Below the pieces are notes generated by a model, which made no database searches, was not told the origin of the DNA, and was given only the letters and a program-made list of their open reading frames with translations. The translations under genes were made by a program, and so were the position numbers. From the NCBI GenBank assembly GCA_025656455.1, contig JAHXHS010000042.1, forward strand, positions 1 through 43,247: a stretch of 43,247 nucleotides of DNA, written 5' to 3'. Of the stretch, positions 1-8,413 are shown one piece after another. This DNA is from Candidatus Thiodiazotropha sp. (ex Epidulcina cf. delphinae) (GTDB lineage: Bacteria; Pseudomonadota; Gammaproteobacteria; Chromatiales; Chromatiaceae). The stretch's first letter is position 1. The number at the start of each line of letters is the position of its first letter.

Positions 1-75
1 ACCCGATATGAGCGTTTAGCCATTACTTATCAAGCCATGCTCAGTTTGGTAGCCACTGTTATTTGGCTTAATTGA
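1..75 (+). mobile_element. 3' end of an IS5-like transposase gene (cut by window edge)
   Basis: The first 24 codons are open from base 1 and end at TGA (73-75). They read TRYERLAITYQAMLSLVATV followed by IWLN. The RYE-x-LA-x-x-Y-x-AM pattern resembles the extreme C-terminus of IS5-family DDE transposases, where this helix follows the catalytic Glu. The stop is followed at once by a C-rich run (gaacgccccctag) that may be the IS terminus. Only the tail is in the window, so the family assignment rests on about 20 residues. Confidence 0.5.
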
Positions 76-187
76 GAACGCCCCCTAGTACACTAGAGAG
101 AAAAACTACCTCATAATGGGTATTTTTCAATTGATATGTCACTCAATTCCATTCTGTTTTGTCCAAATCCGCCTAGAAACTTGTGTT

Positions 188-201
188 TTGACCTACATCA
201 A
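188..201. promoter_or_regulatory. FNR/ANR-like palindrome
   Basis: TTGACCTACATCAA differs from the FNR-family consensus TTGAT-N4-ATCAA at one base. It lies about 40 bp upstream of the nrtD-like remnant and about 360 bp upstream of the porin start. It may be a leftover of a nitrate- or oxygen-controlled promoter. Whether it still drives the porin cannot be told from sequence. Confidence 0.35.
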
Positions 202-227
202 TTGTCATAAGACGCAATATTGCGATT

Positions 228-393
228 ATTCCGCGAATAAACAACGTCATTATGATTACCCACGATGTGGATGAGGGGCTTTTATAATCTGATCACATCG
301 TGATGATGGCCAATGCCTCTGCAGCCGCTATTGGTGTAATTTTAGACGTTAATCATGAGCGCCCTTGGAGATCGTCTGGTGCTTACCGAAGAT
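228..393 (+). pseudogene. remnant of nitrate ABC transporter ATPase (nrtD/nasD-like)
   Basis: From about 228 the frame reads NNVIMITHDVDEGLL, then TAA (285-287), then SDHIVMMANASAAAIGVILD and VNHERP. This is the post-Walker-B H-loop segment typical of NrtC/NrtD/SsuB-type ATPases (family pattern: MITHDVDEA-LL-SDRIV-M-N-GP-A-IG-IL-V-RP). After about 366 the match continues one frame over as DRLVLTED (370-393). So at least one stop and one frameshift separate the conserved pieces, and the 5' part of the gene is missing. No ABC signature or Walker A is present. It is a decayed gene, not a functional ATPase. Confidence 0.7.
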
Positions 394-561
394 ATTAAAC
401 TTATAACCGGTAGTACGCTCTGAGAGTATTGAGGTTTCTCTACGAAAAAATAGCGTAAAGTTGAAAATACCGGAAGCAACGTAACTACACAACAAAAAAA
501 CGGCCAACAATGATACCAAAGTTGTATGAATGGGTTTTTTAATCATCATTGGGAGTCGTTT

Positions 562-1779
562 ATGAAAAATTTTCGCAAACATTTATTGGGTCTTGCCGTT
601 ACCTGTGCTGTTGCTGGTCAAGCATCCTATATTATGGCAGATCCATTTACAGAAGCGTTAACGGGCGGCCAGGTTTATGGTGACTTTCGTTTACGCTATG
701 AAACTGTGGATCAGGACAATGCCGCAAAAGATGCTGATGCTTTAACGTTGCGTACGCGTTTGGGTTATGTTACCGGTAGTGTGAGTGGTTTCTCTGCCAC
801 GATTGAATTTGAAGATAGTCGAGTTGTAGGTGGGATTGACGATTATACTGTTGGTCCAACTGGTTTTAATCCAGGTGAGTTTTCTGTCATTGCCGATCCC
901 GAAACTACTGAGCTTGATCAGGGTTTTCTACAATATGAAAGTGGTTTAGTAGCTGCTAAATTAGGTCGGCAGGTGATTACACTTGATAACCACCGCTTTG
1001 TTGGCCATGTCGGCTGGAGGCAAGATCGGCAAACCTTTGATGCCTTTACTTTGAAAATTACTCCTGTTGAAGACTTATCTCTAACCTATGGTTATCTTGG
1101 GCAACGTAATCGTATTTTTGCCGAGGTGGCTGATATCGATTCAAAAGATCATTTGTTCAATGCAAGCTATAAAACGCCTATAGGTAAAGTCACTGGTTAC
1201 GCTTATTTACTAGAAGTAGATAACAATACCGACAACAGTCTAGATAGTTACGGTATCAGCTTGAATGGTGCTACTAATTCAGGTTCCGTGAAAGTTCTTT
1301 ATGCTGCTGAATATGCGACACAAGAGTTTGAAAGTGGTGCAACTAAGCGCGATGCCGATTATTACCTACTGGAGGGCGGCGTTGTTTTTAGTGGGATTAC
1401 TGCCAAGCTCGGCTATGAAGTGTTAGGTTCTGATGACGGCCTCTATGGTTTTGCAACCCCTTTGGCTACTCTGCATAAATTTAACGGTTGGTCAGATCAG
1501 TTCTTAGGTACACCTGCACAAGGTCTAGAGGATATCTATGTATCTGTAGGCGGCAAGATCGCTGATGGTAAATGGGGCAAATGGGCATTTGTTTATCACG
1601 ATTTTTCTGCCAACGAATCTACCCCGGGTGTCGATAATCTCGGTAGTGAAATAGATTTACTCTATGCTATGAAATTCGCTAAACATTATTCAACCGGTAT
1701 TAAGTATGCCAACTATTCCGCTGATGATATAAAAGTAGATGCAGATAAACTATGGATCTGGATAGGTGCATCTTTTTAA
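562..1779 (+). CDS. outer-membrane porin, alginate-export/OprD-like
   Basis: This encodes a 405-residue outer-membrane channel. I chose the ATG at 562 because GGGAG (551-555) sits 6 nt upstream and the product then opens with a clean signal peptide (MKNFRKHLLGLAVTCAVAGQ, cleavage near ASYIMA|DPF). The mature part has the alternating pattern of a beta-barrel, with conserved early strands (VYGDFRLRYETVD, LTLRTRLGY), a central LGRQ-x-I strand and a final strand ending in ...WIGASF, with C-terminal Phe as BAM substrates need. Length and motifs fit the alginate-export/Opr-type porins common in environmental Gammaproteobacteria; the substrate is unknown. The gene is clearly more AT-rich than the genes after 2.3 kb and sits next to a nitrate-transporter remnant, which suggests an acquired or relic island. 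Confidence 0.75.
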   Translation: MKNFRKHLLGLAVTCAVAGQASYIMADPFTEALTGGQVYGDFRLRYETVDQDNAAKDADALTLRTRLGYVTGSVSGFSATIEFEDSRVVGGIDDYTVGPTGFNPGEFSVIADPETTELDQGFLQYESGLVAAKLGRQVITLDNHRFVGHVGWRQDRQTFDAFTLKITPVEDLSLTYGYLGQRNRIFAEVADIDSKDHLFNASYKTPIGKVTGYAYLLEVDNNTDNSLDSYGISLNGATNSGSVKVLYAAEYATQEFESGATKRDADYYLLEGGVVFSGITAKLGYEVLGSDDGLYGFATPLATLHKFNGWSDQFLGTPAQGLEDIYVSVGGKIADGKWGKWAFVYHDFSANESTPGVDNLGSEIDLLYAMKFAKHYSTGIKYANYSADDIKVDADKLWIWIGASF

Positions 1780-1820
1780 TCGTACGGTTTTAAATATACT
1801 TTAAAAAATATCGAGTAGGA

Positions 1821-1875
1821 GGCGGGGCCAGCCCCGCCGTCACCGGGGGCATCGGTGGCAGTTGCCTGCCACCGA
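1821..1875. repeat. two adjacent perfect hairpins downstream of the porin
   Basis: The first hairpin pairs GGCGGGGC (1821-1828) with GCCCCGCC (1831-1838) over a 2-nt loop. The second pairs TCGGTGGCAG (1852-1861) with CTGCCACCGA (1866-1875) over TTGC. There is no T-tract, so they look more like REP-type palindromes than an intrinsic terminator, though they could stabilise the porin mRNA 3' end. G+C rises sharply here compared with the porin. Confidence 0.6.
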
Positions 1876-2047
1876 TTCCCACAGAATGTAGCGTGCGGAT
1901 TTCCCGCAGGCTCTGGGGCACCCAATCCGGCGAGTGTCTGCAAACCCTCAAGGGGCATCAAAACGGGGTCAAATCCACTGACTTTGATTAAGGTTAGGGC
2001 CGCGGAAAAAAAGATATGGGAAGGCGATTATTCCCACAAACTGCCGC

Positions 2048-2322
2048 GTGAGATCCAGTCTGCCGCACGGCGAAGTACTGCTGGAAGCGTTTCTCAAGCC
2101 GCTGGCAATCAGCCAAAACAGGCTGGCGCGAGCCATGGGAGTGCCGCCACGGCGTATCAACGAGATCGTTCACGGTAAACGCGCGATAGGCGCATCCGTC
2201 TCGCACACGCGCTCGGCACCTCAGAGCAATTCTGGATGGGACTGCAAGCGGACTACGATCAGGAAGAAGCTCGCAAGGCGGCCCGAAACAAACTCAAGAA
2301 GGCTCAAAACATCGCGGCATAG
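2048..2322 (+). pseudogene. frameshifted HigA-family antitoxin
   Basis: One frame reads HGEVLLEAFLKPLAISQNRL followed by ARAMGVPPRRINEIVHGKRAI, the XRE/HigA helix-turn-helix core. After about 2188 the family match moves to another frame: RIRLAHALGTSEQFWMGLQA, then DYDQEEARKAARNKLKKAQN, ending at TAG (2320-2322). In intact HigA proteins these two blocks are joined by a short ITADTA-like linker, so a small deletion or frameshift has broken the gene. The N-terminal MxxxNPPHP-type start is also degraded. No higB lies next to it. An intact higA is found at 33167. Confidence 0.75.
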
Positions 2323-2358
2323 CACGAAAAATGGACACTAACCCGCATTTCTCGCACC

Positions 2359-3171
2359 CTATCTCTCCCCAAGCACCCGGCGTCTCAGGAGCCGAAAATC
2401 GACGGGTAACAGGATGAGGATCATCAAACCGAACAGCAGCAGCGCCGCCGCCAGATGGAAACTCCAGACACCCGACAACAGCAACAGCCGGAGGCCCTCT
2501 GCCAAATGGTGCAGAGGGTTGATCACAAGCCAGGCCTGCGCCAACAAGGTATCGCTCTCGAGCGGGAAATAGGTGCTGCTGGCAAAACCCAATGGCATGA
2601 TCACGAGATAGAAAGGGATGTTCATATGGTCGATGGTCGGGACGATCGCCGTGAACAGCAGGCCCAGGGCCGCAAAGGCGACGCCTGCCAGAAACAGCAG
2701 TGGCAGCATGGCGATCACGCCGCTCCAATGCAGCTCCAACCAGCCGGCAAGCGTGAAACCGCCCAAAACAAACACCACGATAACGGCATAGGCCAATCCC
2801 AGGGTTGCGGACCAGAGGGCCTCACCCCACACCACATGCTCCAGCCTTACCTGTGTGGTTAACTGACCGTCCCAGGTCTTTTGGTAGTGCATCCGGATAT
2901 AGGCGGCGAAGAGCGCCTGGAAGAACGCGGTCATGAACACGGTATAGGCCAGGATGCCGGGCGCCAGATAGGCCAGATAGGAGACGTTCTGCGCCTTCCA
3001 GTCGAAGGCGGGGATGTTGTTGCCCAACCCGACACCGAACACGAGCAACAGGATGACCGGCTCGAAAATCGGCGGCAGCGCCGCCGTGTGCCAGTTGCGC
3101 AGGTAGACCACCAGATGGCGCTTCAGCACGGCCCAGCTCTGCCAGGCGGCCACGGCAAGGTAGAGCCTCAT
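2359..3171 (-). CDS. ABC-2 type transporter permease (NodJ-like)
   Basis: This is a 270-residue inner-membrane permease, the size of the NodJ/ABC-2 family. About six hydrophobic segments follow an amphipathic N-terminus. Conserved ABC-2 landmarks include the LAPGILAY segment near residue 70, the HYQKTWDGQL cytoplasmic stretch and the C-terminal NPLHHLAEGLR motif. Its ATG overlaps the stop of the ATPase gene in the ATGA arrangement, so the two are translationally coupled and form one exporter. ABC-2 exporters of this type move lipids, polysaccharides, lipo-oligosaccharides or drugs. Nothing nearby fixes the substrate, so the nod name is only family resemblance. Confidence 0.85.
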   Translation of the reverse strand: MRLYLAVAAWQSWAVLKRHLVVYLRNWHTAALPPIFEPVILLLVFGVGLGNNIPAFDWKAQNVSYLAYLAPGILAYTVFMTAFFQALFAAYIRMHYQKTWDGQLTTQVRLEHVVWGEALWSATLGLAYAVIVVFVLGGFTLAGWLELHWSGVIAMLPLLFLAGVAFAALGLLFTAIVPTIDHMNIPFYLVIMPLGFASSTYFPLESDTLLAQAWLVINPLHHLAEGLRLLLLSGVWSFHLAAALLLFGLMILILLPVDFRLLRRRVLGER

Positions 3172-4103
3172 GAGTCGTCATCCGTCAGTTGCAGAAACAG
3201 GTCGTCCAGATTCGGCGGGCGCACCTCGAACCGCAACTGACCGAAGGCGGCGGAGAACCGGGCCAGCCCCGCTCCATCGAGGGCGATCTGCCAGGTATTG
3301 AGAATACGGATCGGTTCGCCGATGCCCTCATCCTTGAGCCACTGTCGCACCGCCCCGGCTTCCGGGATATTGGCGTCCAGCACAATCACATGTTCGCCCA
3401 CCAAATCCCCCAGCACCGTTCGCGGCGCGCCCGCGGAAACCACCCGCCCCTCCTTCAACACCAGCAGATTATCCGACAGCCGCTCCGCTTCATCCATGTA
3501 GTGTGTGGTCAGCACAATCCCCAGCCCTTCCTGACGCAAGCCATCCACCAACTCCCACACCGACATCCGGGCCTGAGGGTCCAGTCCTGTTGTCGGCTCG
3601 TCGAGAAACAGCACCTTCGGCTGATGCACCAGGGCCCTGGCAATCATCAGCCGTCGCCGATAGCCACCGGATAGGGTGTCGGGCTTGGCGTCGGCGTATC
3701 TGGCCAGATCGAAACGCGTCAGTAATTTGGCTACCCGCGTCTCCAAGTCTGTCGGACGCGGACGAAAATAGTGTCCAAACCACAGCAGATTGTCACGCAC
3801 GGTAAAATCGGTATCGAAGGTATCGTCCTGGGTGCAGACCCCGATCAGGCGGTTCGTCCGATCCGGGTCGCTGACACGGTCAATCCCGTCGATACGAATC
3901 TCGCCCCCGTCCGGGCGCAGAAAGCCGTAGCACATACGCAGTGTGGTGGTCTTACCCGCACCGTTGGCGCCCAGCATCCCCAGGATTTCGCCTGAGTGGC
4001 ACTGGAGATCGACGCCATCCACGACGCGTTTTGGACCGAAGCTTTTCATTAATCCTTGGGCCTGTAGCAACAAGGGGGTAGCAAAGGCCTTTTTTCCGTT
4101 CAT
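3168..4103 (-). CDS. ABC-2 exporter ATP-binding protein (NodI-like)
   Basis: This 311-residue ATPase partners the overlapping permease. Walker A is GANGAGKTT (about residues 45-53), the Q-loop lies in CTQDD (about 90-94), the ABC signature is LSGGY (144-148), Walker B is VLFLDEP (164-170), and the H-loop His is at 201 (TTHYMDEAERLS). The roughly 100-residue C-terminal extension is typical of NodI/DrrA-type exporter ATPases. No strong ribosome-binding site is seen at 4103. A start a few codons further in, just before the LLLQAQGLMKSFG strand, cannot be excluded. Confidence 0.88.
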   Translation of the reverse strand: MNGKKAFATPLLLQAQGLMKSFGPKRVVDGVDLQCHSGEILGMLGANGAGKTTTLRMCYGFLRPDGGEIRIDGIDRVSDPDRTNRLIGVCTQDDTFDTDFTVRDNLLWFGHYFRPRPTDLETRVAKLLTRFDLARYADAKPDTLSGGYRRRLMIARALVHQPKVLFLDEPTTGLDPQARMSVWELVDGLRQEGLGIVLTTHYMDEAERLSDNLLVLKEGRVVSAGAPRTVLGDLVGEHVIVLDANIPEAGAVRQWLKDEGIGEPIRILNTWQIALDGAGLARFSAAFGQLRFEVRPPNLDDLFLQLTDDDS

Positions 4104-4148
4104 GAGAGCTATACTGACCGATCCGTTGAGCCTTAGGTTGAGCGCTTC

Positions 4149-4180
4149 ACGGGGTCAGCGTCGATTGTTGCTGACCCCGT
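4149..4180. repeat. 11-bp perfect hairpin between rsgA and the ABC genes
   Basis: ACGGGGTCAGC (4149-4159) pairs with GCTGACCCCGT (4170-4180) around a 10-nt loop. It lies about 50 nt past the rsgA stop in the minus-strand direction and ahead of the ABC ATPase start. No T-run follows on either strand, so it may be a weak terminator, an mRNA-end stabiliser or a short palindromic repeat. Confidence 0.5.
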
Positions 4181-4230
4181 ACGCCATACTATCTGACGCT
4201 GACTTCGACTGTTGTCGATAACGGCAGGCT

Positions 4231-5277
4231 TTATTTACGACCTTTTTTCCATTGCTGAGACGCTTTCTGCATCGAACGATAAAATCGGCCGAGTTCCCGG
4301 TCCCTGGCGCGTTTCTCCGCGAGGCTGGCGCTGTTCAACGCCTGTTCTCGCATCAACTTAAGGTAACTCACCAAGCGGCGCTCCTCCAGGCCGCCCTCTT
4401 CGATAGCCGCCTGCACCGCACAGCCCGGTTCATTGTGGTGCCCGCAGTCCGAAAACCGGCAACTCTCAGCCAGCTTGCTGATATCGGCAAAGGTCTCCTT
4501 CACACCCTGTTCGCAATCGAACAGCTGCAACTCCCGCATACCCGGGGTGTCCAGTATCAGGCCCCCTGTGGGCATGAAGTGAAGCGAACGCGTGGTGGTT
4601 GTGTGTCGCCCCTTGCCGTCGTCCTCCCGAATCGATGCCGTGGACTGTACCCGCTTGCCCAAGAGCGTATTCACCAGGGTCGACTTGCCAACGCCCGAAG
4701 AGCCGAGCAGGGCGAGGGTTTTGCCGGTGCCGCACCAAGGCCTCAAGCTTTTGACACTGGCCGCGTCGCGTCCATTGACCACCTCGACACTCAGCAGTGG
4801 ATCGAGAGACTGCACCTGGCGGACATGGGCATCGGGATCGTCACAGACATCCGCCTTCGTCAGCACCACCACCGATTCGACACCGGCATCGGCGGACAGT
4901 GCCAGATAACGTTCGATGCGATTCAGATTGAAGTCGTCATTGAGCGAACTCACCACAAACAGCCTATCCACATTGGCGGCGATGCGTTGGGACTCCACCT
5001 TTGTTCCCGGCGCTTTGCGAGAGAAGAGCGACAACCGTTCCAGGGCACGGCGAAACCGTCCCTCACTGTCGAGCACGACCCAATCGCCGACTGTCAGATC
5101 CGGCATGCCTGGCGTAAACGGCAGACTTCCGCTGCCCTGCCCGGTGACGATCTCAATCATCGATCGATGCCGTCCGAAGACACGACCCATGGTGAACCGT
5201 TCCCACTCCTCCAGGGAGATCTGTTGCTGAAAAAAGGGTGACCATCCCAATCGGGAGAGCGATTTCGAGGTAGACAT
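4231..5277 (-). CDS. rsgA: ribosome small-subunit-dependent GTPase A
   Basis: RsgA is a circularly permuted GTPase that checks late assembly of the 30S subunit in the cytoplasm. Taking the start at MSTSKSL gives 348 residues, a normal length. An N-terminal OB-fold is followed by the permuted G motifs: G4 TKAD (140-143), G1 GSSGVGKST (192-200) and G3 DTPG (243-246). The C-terminal zinc site is complete: C273-x4-C278-x-H280-x5-C286, the family spacing. An in-frame ATG seven codons upstream (5298) lacks conservation, so 5277 is preferred. The gene appears monocistronic. A structured palindromic block lies 70-140 bp upstream of the start. Confidence 0.95.
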   Translation of the reverse strand: MSTSKSLSRLGWSPFFQQQISLEEWERFTMGRVFGRHRSMIEIVTGQGSGSLPFTPGMPDLTVGDWVVLDSEGRFRRALERLSLFSRKAPGTKVESQRIAANVDRLFVVSSLNDDFNLNRIERYLALSADAGVESVVVLTKADVCDDPDAHVRQVQSLDPLLSVEVVNGRDAASVKSLRPWCGTGKTLALLGSSGVGKSTLVNTLLGKRVQSTASIREDDGKGRHTTTTRSLHFMPTGGLILDTPGMRELQLFDCEQGVKETFADISKLAESCRFSDCGHHNEPGCAVQAAIEEGGLEERRLVSYLKLMREQALNSASLAEKRARDRELGRFYRSMQKASQQWKKGRK

Positions 5278-5349
5278 AAGCGCCCCTGACGCATACACAG
5301 CGTCTCGACAAAGCGATAACTTGGGGCGTGCGTGCCCCCGGCTTGAAAA

Positions 5350-5414
5350 CCGGGCAGAAGGATTATATTAACCCGGCGGGTTAATATAGAACCGATCAGC
5401 GGTTCACTGCCCGG
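5350..5414. repeat. 65-nt three-stem (three-way junction) palindromic structure
   Basis: Three perfect stems nest without overlap. The outer stem is CCGGGCAG (5350-5357) with CTGCCCGG (5407-5414). Inner stem 1 is TATATTAACCC (5364-5374) with GGGTTAATATA (5378-5388), loop GGC. Inner stem 2 is GAACCG (5389-5394) with CGGTTC (5400-5405), loop ATCAG. It lies between the 5' ends of rsgA (minus) and ygiQ (plus). It could be a structured leader, a small RNA or a small mobile palindrome; sequence alone does not decide. Confidence 0.6.
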
Positions 5415-5561
5415 AAGGTGTCTACGACAAACATCAGTACCCTCCAGCATGTATCAGTTTATGAAGGCAGAAAAGTAGCAGAACTGTTTGGGCATATCAA
5501 CATCAGTGAGGGTTCAGTTTCGACCACCCCATCTGAACCTGCCACCCAACTGCACGCCGAT

Positions 5562-5585
5562 GGTGCGGCAGGGCCGCACCCTACG
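5562..5585 (+). repeat. dispersed palindromic repeat, GCGGCAGGGCCGCACCC core
   Basis: The core GCGGCAGGGCCGCACCC followed by TACG recurs with small changes at 33683-33706 and as a head-to-head pair at 37658-37680 and 37693-37716. Short spurious ORFs crossing it all contain the same GPHPT-like peptide, showing that the repeat and not coding pressure makes them. Confidence 0.6.
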
Positions 5586-5686
5586 GAAGACAAGGAAGAC
5601 TCCCGTTCCTATGATGAAGCGATCATCGATTGAATCACTATTCGGCCGCCAATAAACGTCATAAGCCCTGTATAATCGGCAAGCCC

Positions 5687-7798
5687 ATGCCCCAGCCAAC
5701 GAACATCTTCTCCCACCGCCCCTACTGGGCGGCCCGCTTCGGCATCGCTCCTGTGCTGCCCATGAGTCGGGCAGAGATGGACGACCTGGGCTGGGACAGT
5801 TGCGACATCATCCTCGTCACCGGCGACGCCTATGTGGACCACCCCAGCTTCGGCATGGCCCTGATCGGCCGCCTGCTGGAGGCGCAGGGGTTTCGCGTCG
5901 GCATCATCGCCCAACCCGACTGGAGCAGCGCAGAGGCCTTCCGCCAACTGGGCCGCCCCAATCTCTTTTTCGGCATCACCGCCGGCAACATGGACTCGAT
6001 GGTCAACCGCTATACGGCTGACCGGCGCATGCGCAGCAGTGACGCCTACACACCGGACGGCAAGGCCGGTAAGCGTCCGGACCGCTCGGTTATCGTCTAT
6101 GCCCAGCGCGCCCGGGAGGCCTATAAGGGCGTGCCGGTGATCATCGGCGGCATCGAGGCCAGTTTGCGGCGCATCGCCCACTACGACTACTGGTCGGACA
6201 AGGTCCGGCGCTCGGTGCTGCCCGATTCGAAGGCTGATCTGCTGATCTACGGCAATGCCGAGCGGGCGATCGTCGAAGTCGCCCATCGCCTGGCGGGGGG
6301 CGAGGGGATCGAACAGCTCCGGGACATCAGGGGCACCGGGTTCATGCGCCAGGACGTGGCGGAAGATTGGTGCGAAATCGACGCCACCCAGCTCGACGAA
6401 CCCGGCCCTAAGGAGCCTCACCCCTCTCCCTACCAAGCCATGCCAGGGTGTGGCGAATCAATCAGCTTCACCCCCCACTCACGACCGCGCCACCTGCCAC
6501 GTGAGCGCTGCGTGGTGCGGCTCCCCTCCTATGACCAGGTGTTGGAGGACGAGGTCATCTATGCCCACGCCTCCCGGGTCTTCCACCTGGAAACCAACCC
6601 GGGCAACGCCCGCGCCCTGGTGCAACGGCACGGCAAACGGGATCTCTGGCTCAACCCCCCGCCGATCCCCCTTACCACCGAGGAGTTGGACCGGGTCTAT
6701 GAACTGCCCTATACGCGCCGCCCCCATCCGGCCTATGGGGAGGCGCGCAATCCCGCCTGGGAGATGATCCGCCATTCGGTCAATATCATGCGCGGCTGCT
6801 TCGGCGGCTGCACCTTCTGCTCCATTACCGAGCACGAGGGACGGATTATCCAGAGCCGCTCGGAAGACTCCATCCTGCGCGAAGTGGAGACCATCCGTGA
6901 TCAGGTCCCAGGCTTCACCGGCAATATCTCTGACCTGGGAGGACCGACCGCCAATATGTACCGGCTGGCCTGCGGGGACAAAAGGATCGAGTCCGCCTGC
7001 CGGCGCCTCTCCTGTGTCTATCCGGCGATCTGCGACAATCTCGACACCGATCACCGGCCCCTGACCGCCCTTTACCGCCGCACCCGGAAACTGCCCGGCA
7101 TCAAACGCGTGTTCGTCGCCTCGGGTCTGCGTTATGACCTGGCCGTCCGTTCCCCCGACTATATCCGTGAGCTGGTCACTCACCATGTGGGGGGCTATCT
7201 GAAAATCGCACCGGAGCACACCGAGGCGTCACCGCTGAGCAAAATGATGAAGCCGGGCATCGAGAGTTATCAGCAGTTCAAAAAGCTGTTCGACAGATAC
7301 TCCGCCGAGGCGGGAAAAGAGCAATACCTGATCCCCTACTTCATCGCCGCCCACCCTGGAACCAGCGATCGGGACATGCTCAATCTCGCCCTGTGGTTGA
7401 AGGCCAACGGCTTTCGCCCGGACCAGGTCCAGGCCTTTCTGCCGACCCCGCTGGCGATTGCCTCGGCGATGTACCATAGCGGCAGAAACCCGCTACAAAG
7501 GGTCACGCGAAACCGCGCCGGAGTGAGCGTGGTGAGAGGGCTCAAACAACGCCGCCTGCAGAAGGCCTTTTTACGCTACCACGATCCGAAGAACTGGCCG
7601 CTGCTGCGCGAAGCGCTGACGCGGATGGGACGCACGGATCTCATCGGAAACACTAAAAAACAGCTGGTTCCCAGCGGGGACGGCAATAGGGACAGGATAC
7701 AAAAAGAGCGCCGCGCGAACAGCTCTGGAGGGCTGAAAAAACCCGCGAGCAGGAGCAAAAAAGCAGGTCTGAGAAAGGCCCGGTCAAGACGTACCTGA
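5687..7798 (+). CDS. ygiQ: YgiQ-family (UPF0313) radical SAM protein
   Basis: This is a 703-residue radical SAM enzyme of unknown reaction. The start at 5687 puts the family N-terminus in register (FSHRPYWAARFGIAPVLPMS, then DDLGWDSCDIILVTGDAYVD). The [4Fe-4S]-SAM cysteines are C371, C375 and C378 in MRGCFGGCTFC, preceded by an N-terminal cobalamin-like Rossmann region (about 40-200). The C-terminal tail (about 650-703) is Lys/Arg-rich and poorly conserved, as is usual in the family. A TATAAT at 5671-5676 sits only 10 bp upstream of the start and no good Shine-Dalgarno is visible, so the mRNA may have a very short leader; I saw no convincing -35. Confidence 0.92.
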   Translation: MPQPTNIFSHRPYWAARFGIAPVLPMSRAEMDDLGWDSCDIILVTGDAYVDHPSFGMALIGRLLEAQGFRVGIIAQPDWSSAEAFRQLGRPNLFFGITAGNMDSMVNRYTADRRMRSSDAYTPDGKAGKRPDRSVIVYAQRAREAYKGVPVIIGGIEASLRRIAHYDYWSDKVRRSVLPDSKADLLIYGNAERAIVEVAHRLAGGEGIEQLRDIRGTGFMRQDVAEDWCEIDATQLDEPGPKEPHPSPYQAMPGCGESISFTPHSRPRHLPRERCVVRLPSYDQVLEDEVIYAHASRVFHLETNPGNARALVQRHGKRDLWLNPPPIPLTTEELDRVYELPYTRRPHPAYGEARNPAWEMIRHSVNIMRGCFGGCTFCSITEHEGRIIQSRSEDSILREVETIRDQVPGFTGNISDLGGPTANMYRLACGDKRIESACRRLSCVYPAICDNLDTDHRPLTALYRRTRKLPGIKRVFVASGLRYDLAVRSPDYIRELVTHHVGGYLKIAPEHTEASPLSKMMKPGIESYQQFKKLFDRYSAEAGKEQYLIPYFIAAHPGTSDRDMLNLALWLKANGFRPDQVQAFLPTPLAIASAMYHSGRNPLQRVTRNRAGVSVVRGLKQRRLQKAFLRYHDPKNWPLLREALTRMGRTDLIGNTKKQLVPSGDGNRDRIQKERRANSSGGLKKPASRSKKAGLRKARSRRT

Positions 7799-7868
7799 CA
7801 AGCTATTTTTACATAACAATCAATAGATTAAACACCGGTCATCTGGATGACAAACAGCCTCCTTGGCG

Positions 7869-7897
7869 CTTGAAAAACCCCTGGTTCGGAACCATAT
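7869..7897 (+). promoter_or_regulatory. sigma-32-type heat-shock promoter of hsp20
   Basis: CTTGAAA (7869-7875) is separated by 14 bp from a -10-like block (7890-7897) ending CCATAT. The sigma-32 consensus is CTTGAAA, 13-17 bp, CCCCATNT. The -35 match is complete and the -10 keeps CCATNT. It lies about 40 bp upstream of the Hsp20 start, whose leader carries the strong AGGAGGT (7924-7930). Confidence 0.7.
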
Positions 7898-7935
7898 TTA
7901 TAGTAGGGACGGGTAGTTTTCATAGGAGGTAGATC

Positions 7936-8379
7936 ATGAACATCACACGTTATGACCCATGGCGCACCATGGAAGACTGGCGCCAAGAACTGGACCGCGC
8001 GTTCCACCCGCTCCTGCAACGAGATGACGATACCTCTCGTGTGGTAGGGGGCGATTGGGCGCCGGCCGTCGACATCAAGGAAGAGGACAACAGGTATGTG
8101 ATTCGGGCCGATATCCCGGGAGTCAAACCGGATGATATCGAGATCACCATGGAGAGCGGTGTTTTGACGATCCGCGGTGAGCGCAGGTTTGAAGAGACCG
8201 AAGAGAAAGAGAACTTCAGACGCATCGAACGCTCCCACGGTATCTTCTACCGTCGCTTCTCGCTGCCGGACAACACCGATGCAGAAGCCGTTGAGGCAAC
8301 CGGCAAGGACGGCGTAATCGAGGTGATCATCCCGAAGCGCGCTGAAAAACAGCCTAAGCGGATCGAGGTAACGCACTAA
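7936..8379 (+). CDS. Hsp20 / alpha-crystallin small heat-shock protein
   Basis: This is a 147-residue ATP-independent holdase that binds unfolding proteins in the cytoplasm. The alpha-crystallin domain spans about residues 42-135 (APAVDIKEEDNRYVIRADIP, then GVLTIRGER). The family's GVI-EV-IPK strand follows, and a C-terminal I-x-V anchor (RIEV) mediates oligomer assembly. The first 40 residues include the class-typical RYDPWRTMEDW opening. The start has a near-perfect Shine-Dalgarno (AGGAGGT, 5 nt before ATG). Heat control is supported by the sigma-32-like promoter, and the gene is closed by an intrinsic terminator, so it is a single-gene unit. Confidence 0.95.
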   Translation: MNITRYDPWRTMEDWRQELDRAFHPLLQRDDDTSRVVGGDWAPAVDIKEEDNRYVIRADIPGVKPDDIEITMESGVLTIRGERRFEETEEKENFRRIERSHGIFYRRFSLPDNTDAEAVEATGKDGVIEVIIPKRAEKQPKRIEVTH

Positions 8380-8413
8380 TCTTCATTCAGGGAAACCGTG
8401 TTATTGACTGATT

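Noticed and set aside
3189..3674. 161-codon plus-strand ORF antisense to the ABC ATPase
   Set aside because: A shadow frame of a gene with all ABC motifs intact on the other strand.
5418..5633. 71-codon plus-strand ORF between rsgA and ygiQ
   Set aside because: It crosses the dispersed GCGGCAGGGCCGCACCC repeat, giving the same GPHPT-like peptide seen in other repeat-crossing ORFs, and has no family features.
5609..6436. 275-codon minus-strand ORF inside ygiQ
   Set aside because: It is antisense to a clearly conserved radical SAM gene in high-G+C DNA, where long shadow frames are common; no domain or ribosome-binding site was seen.
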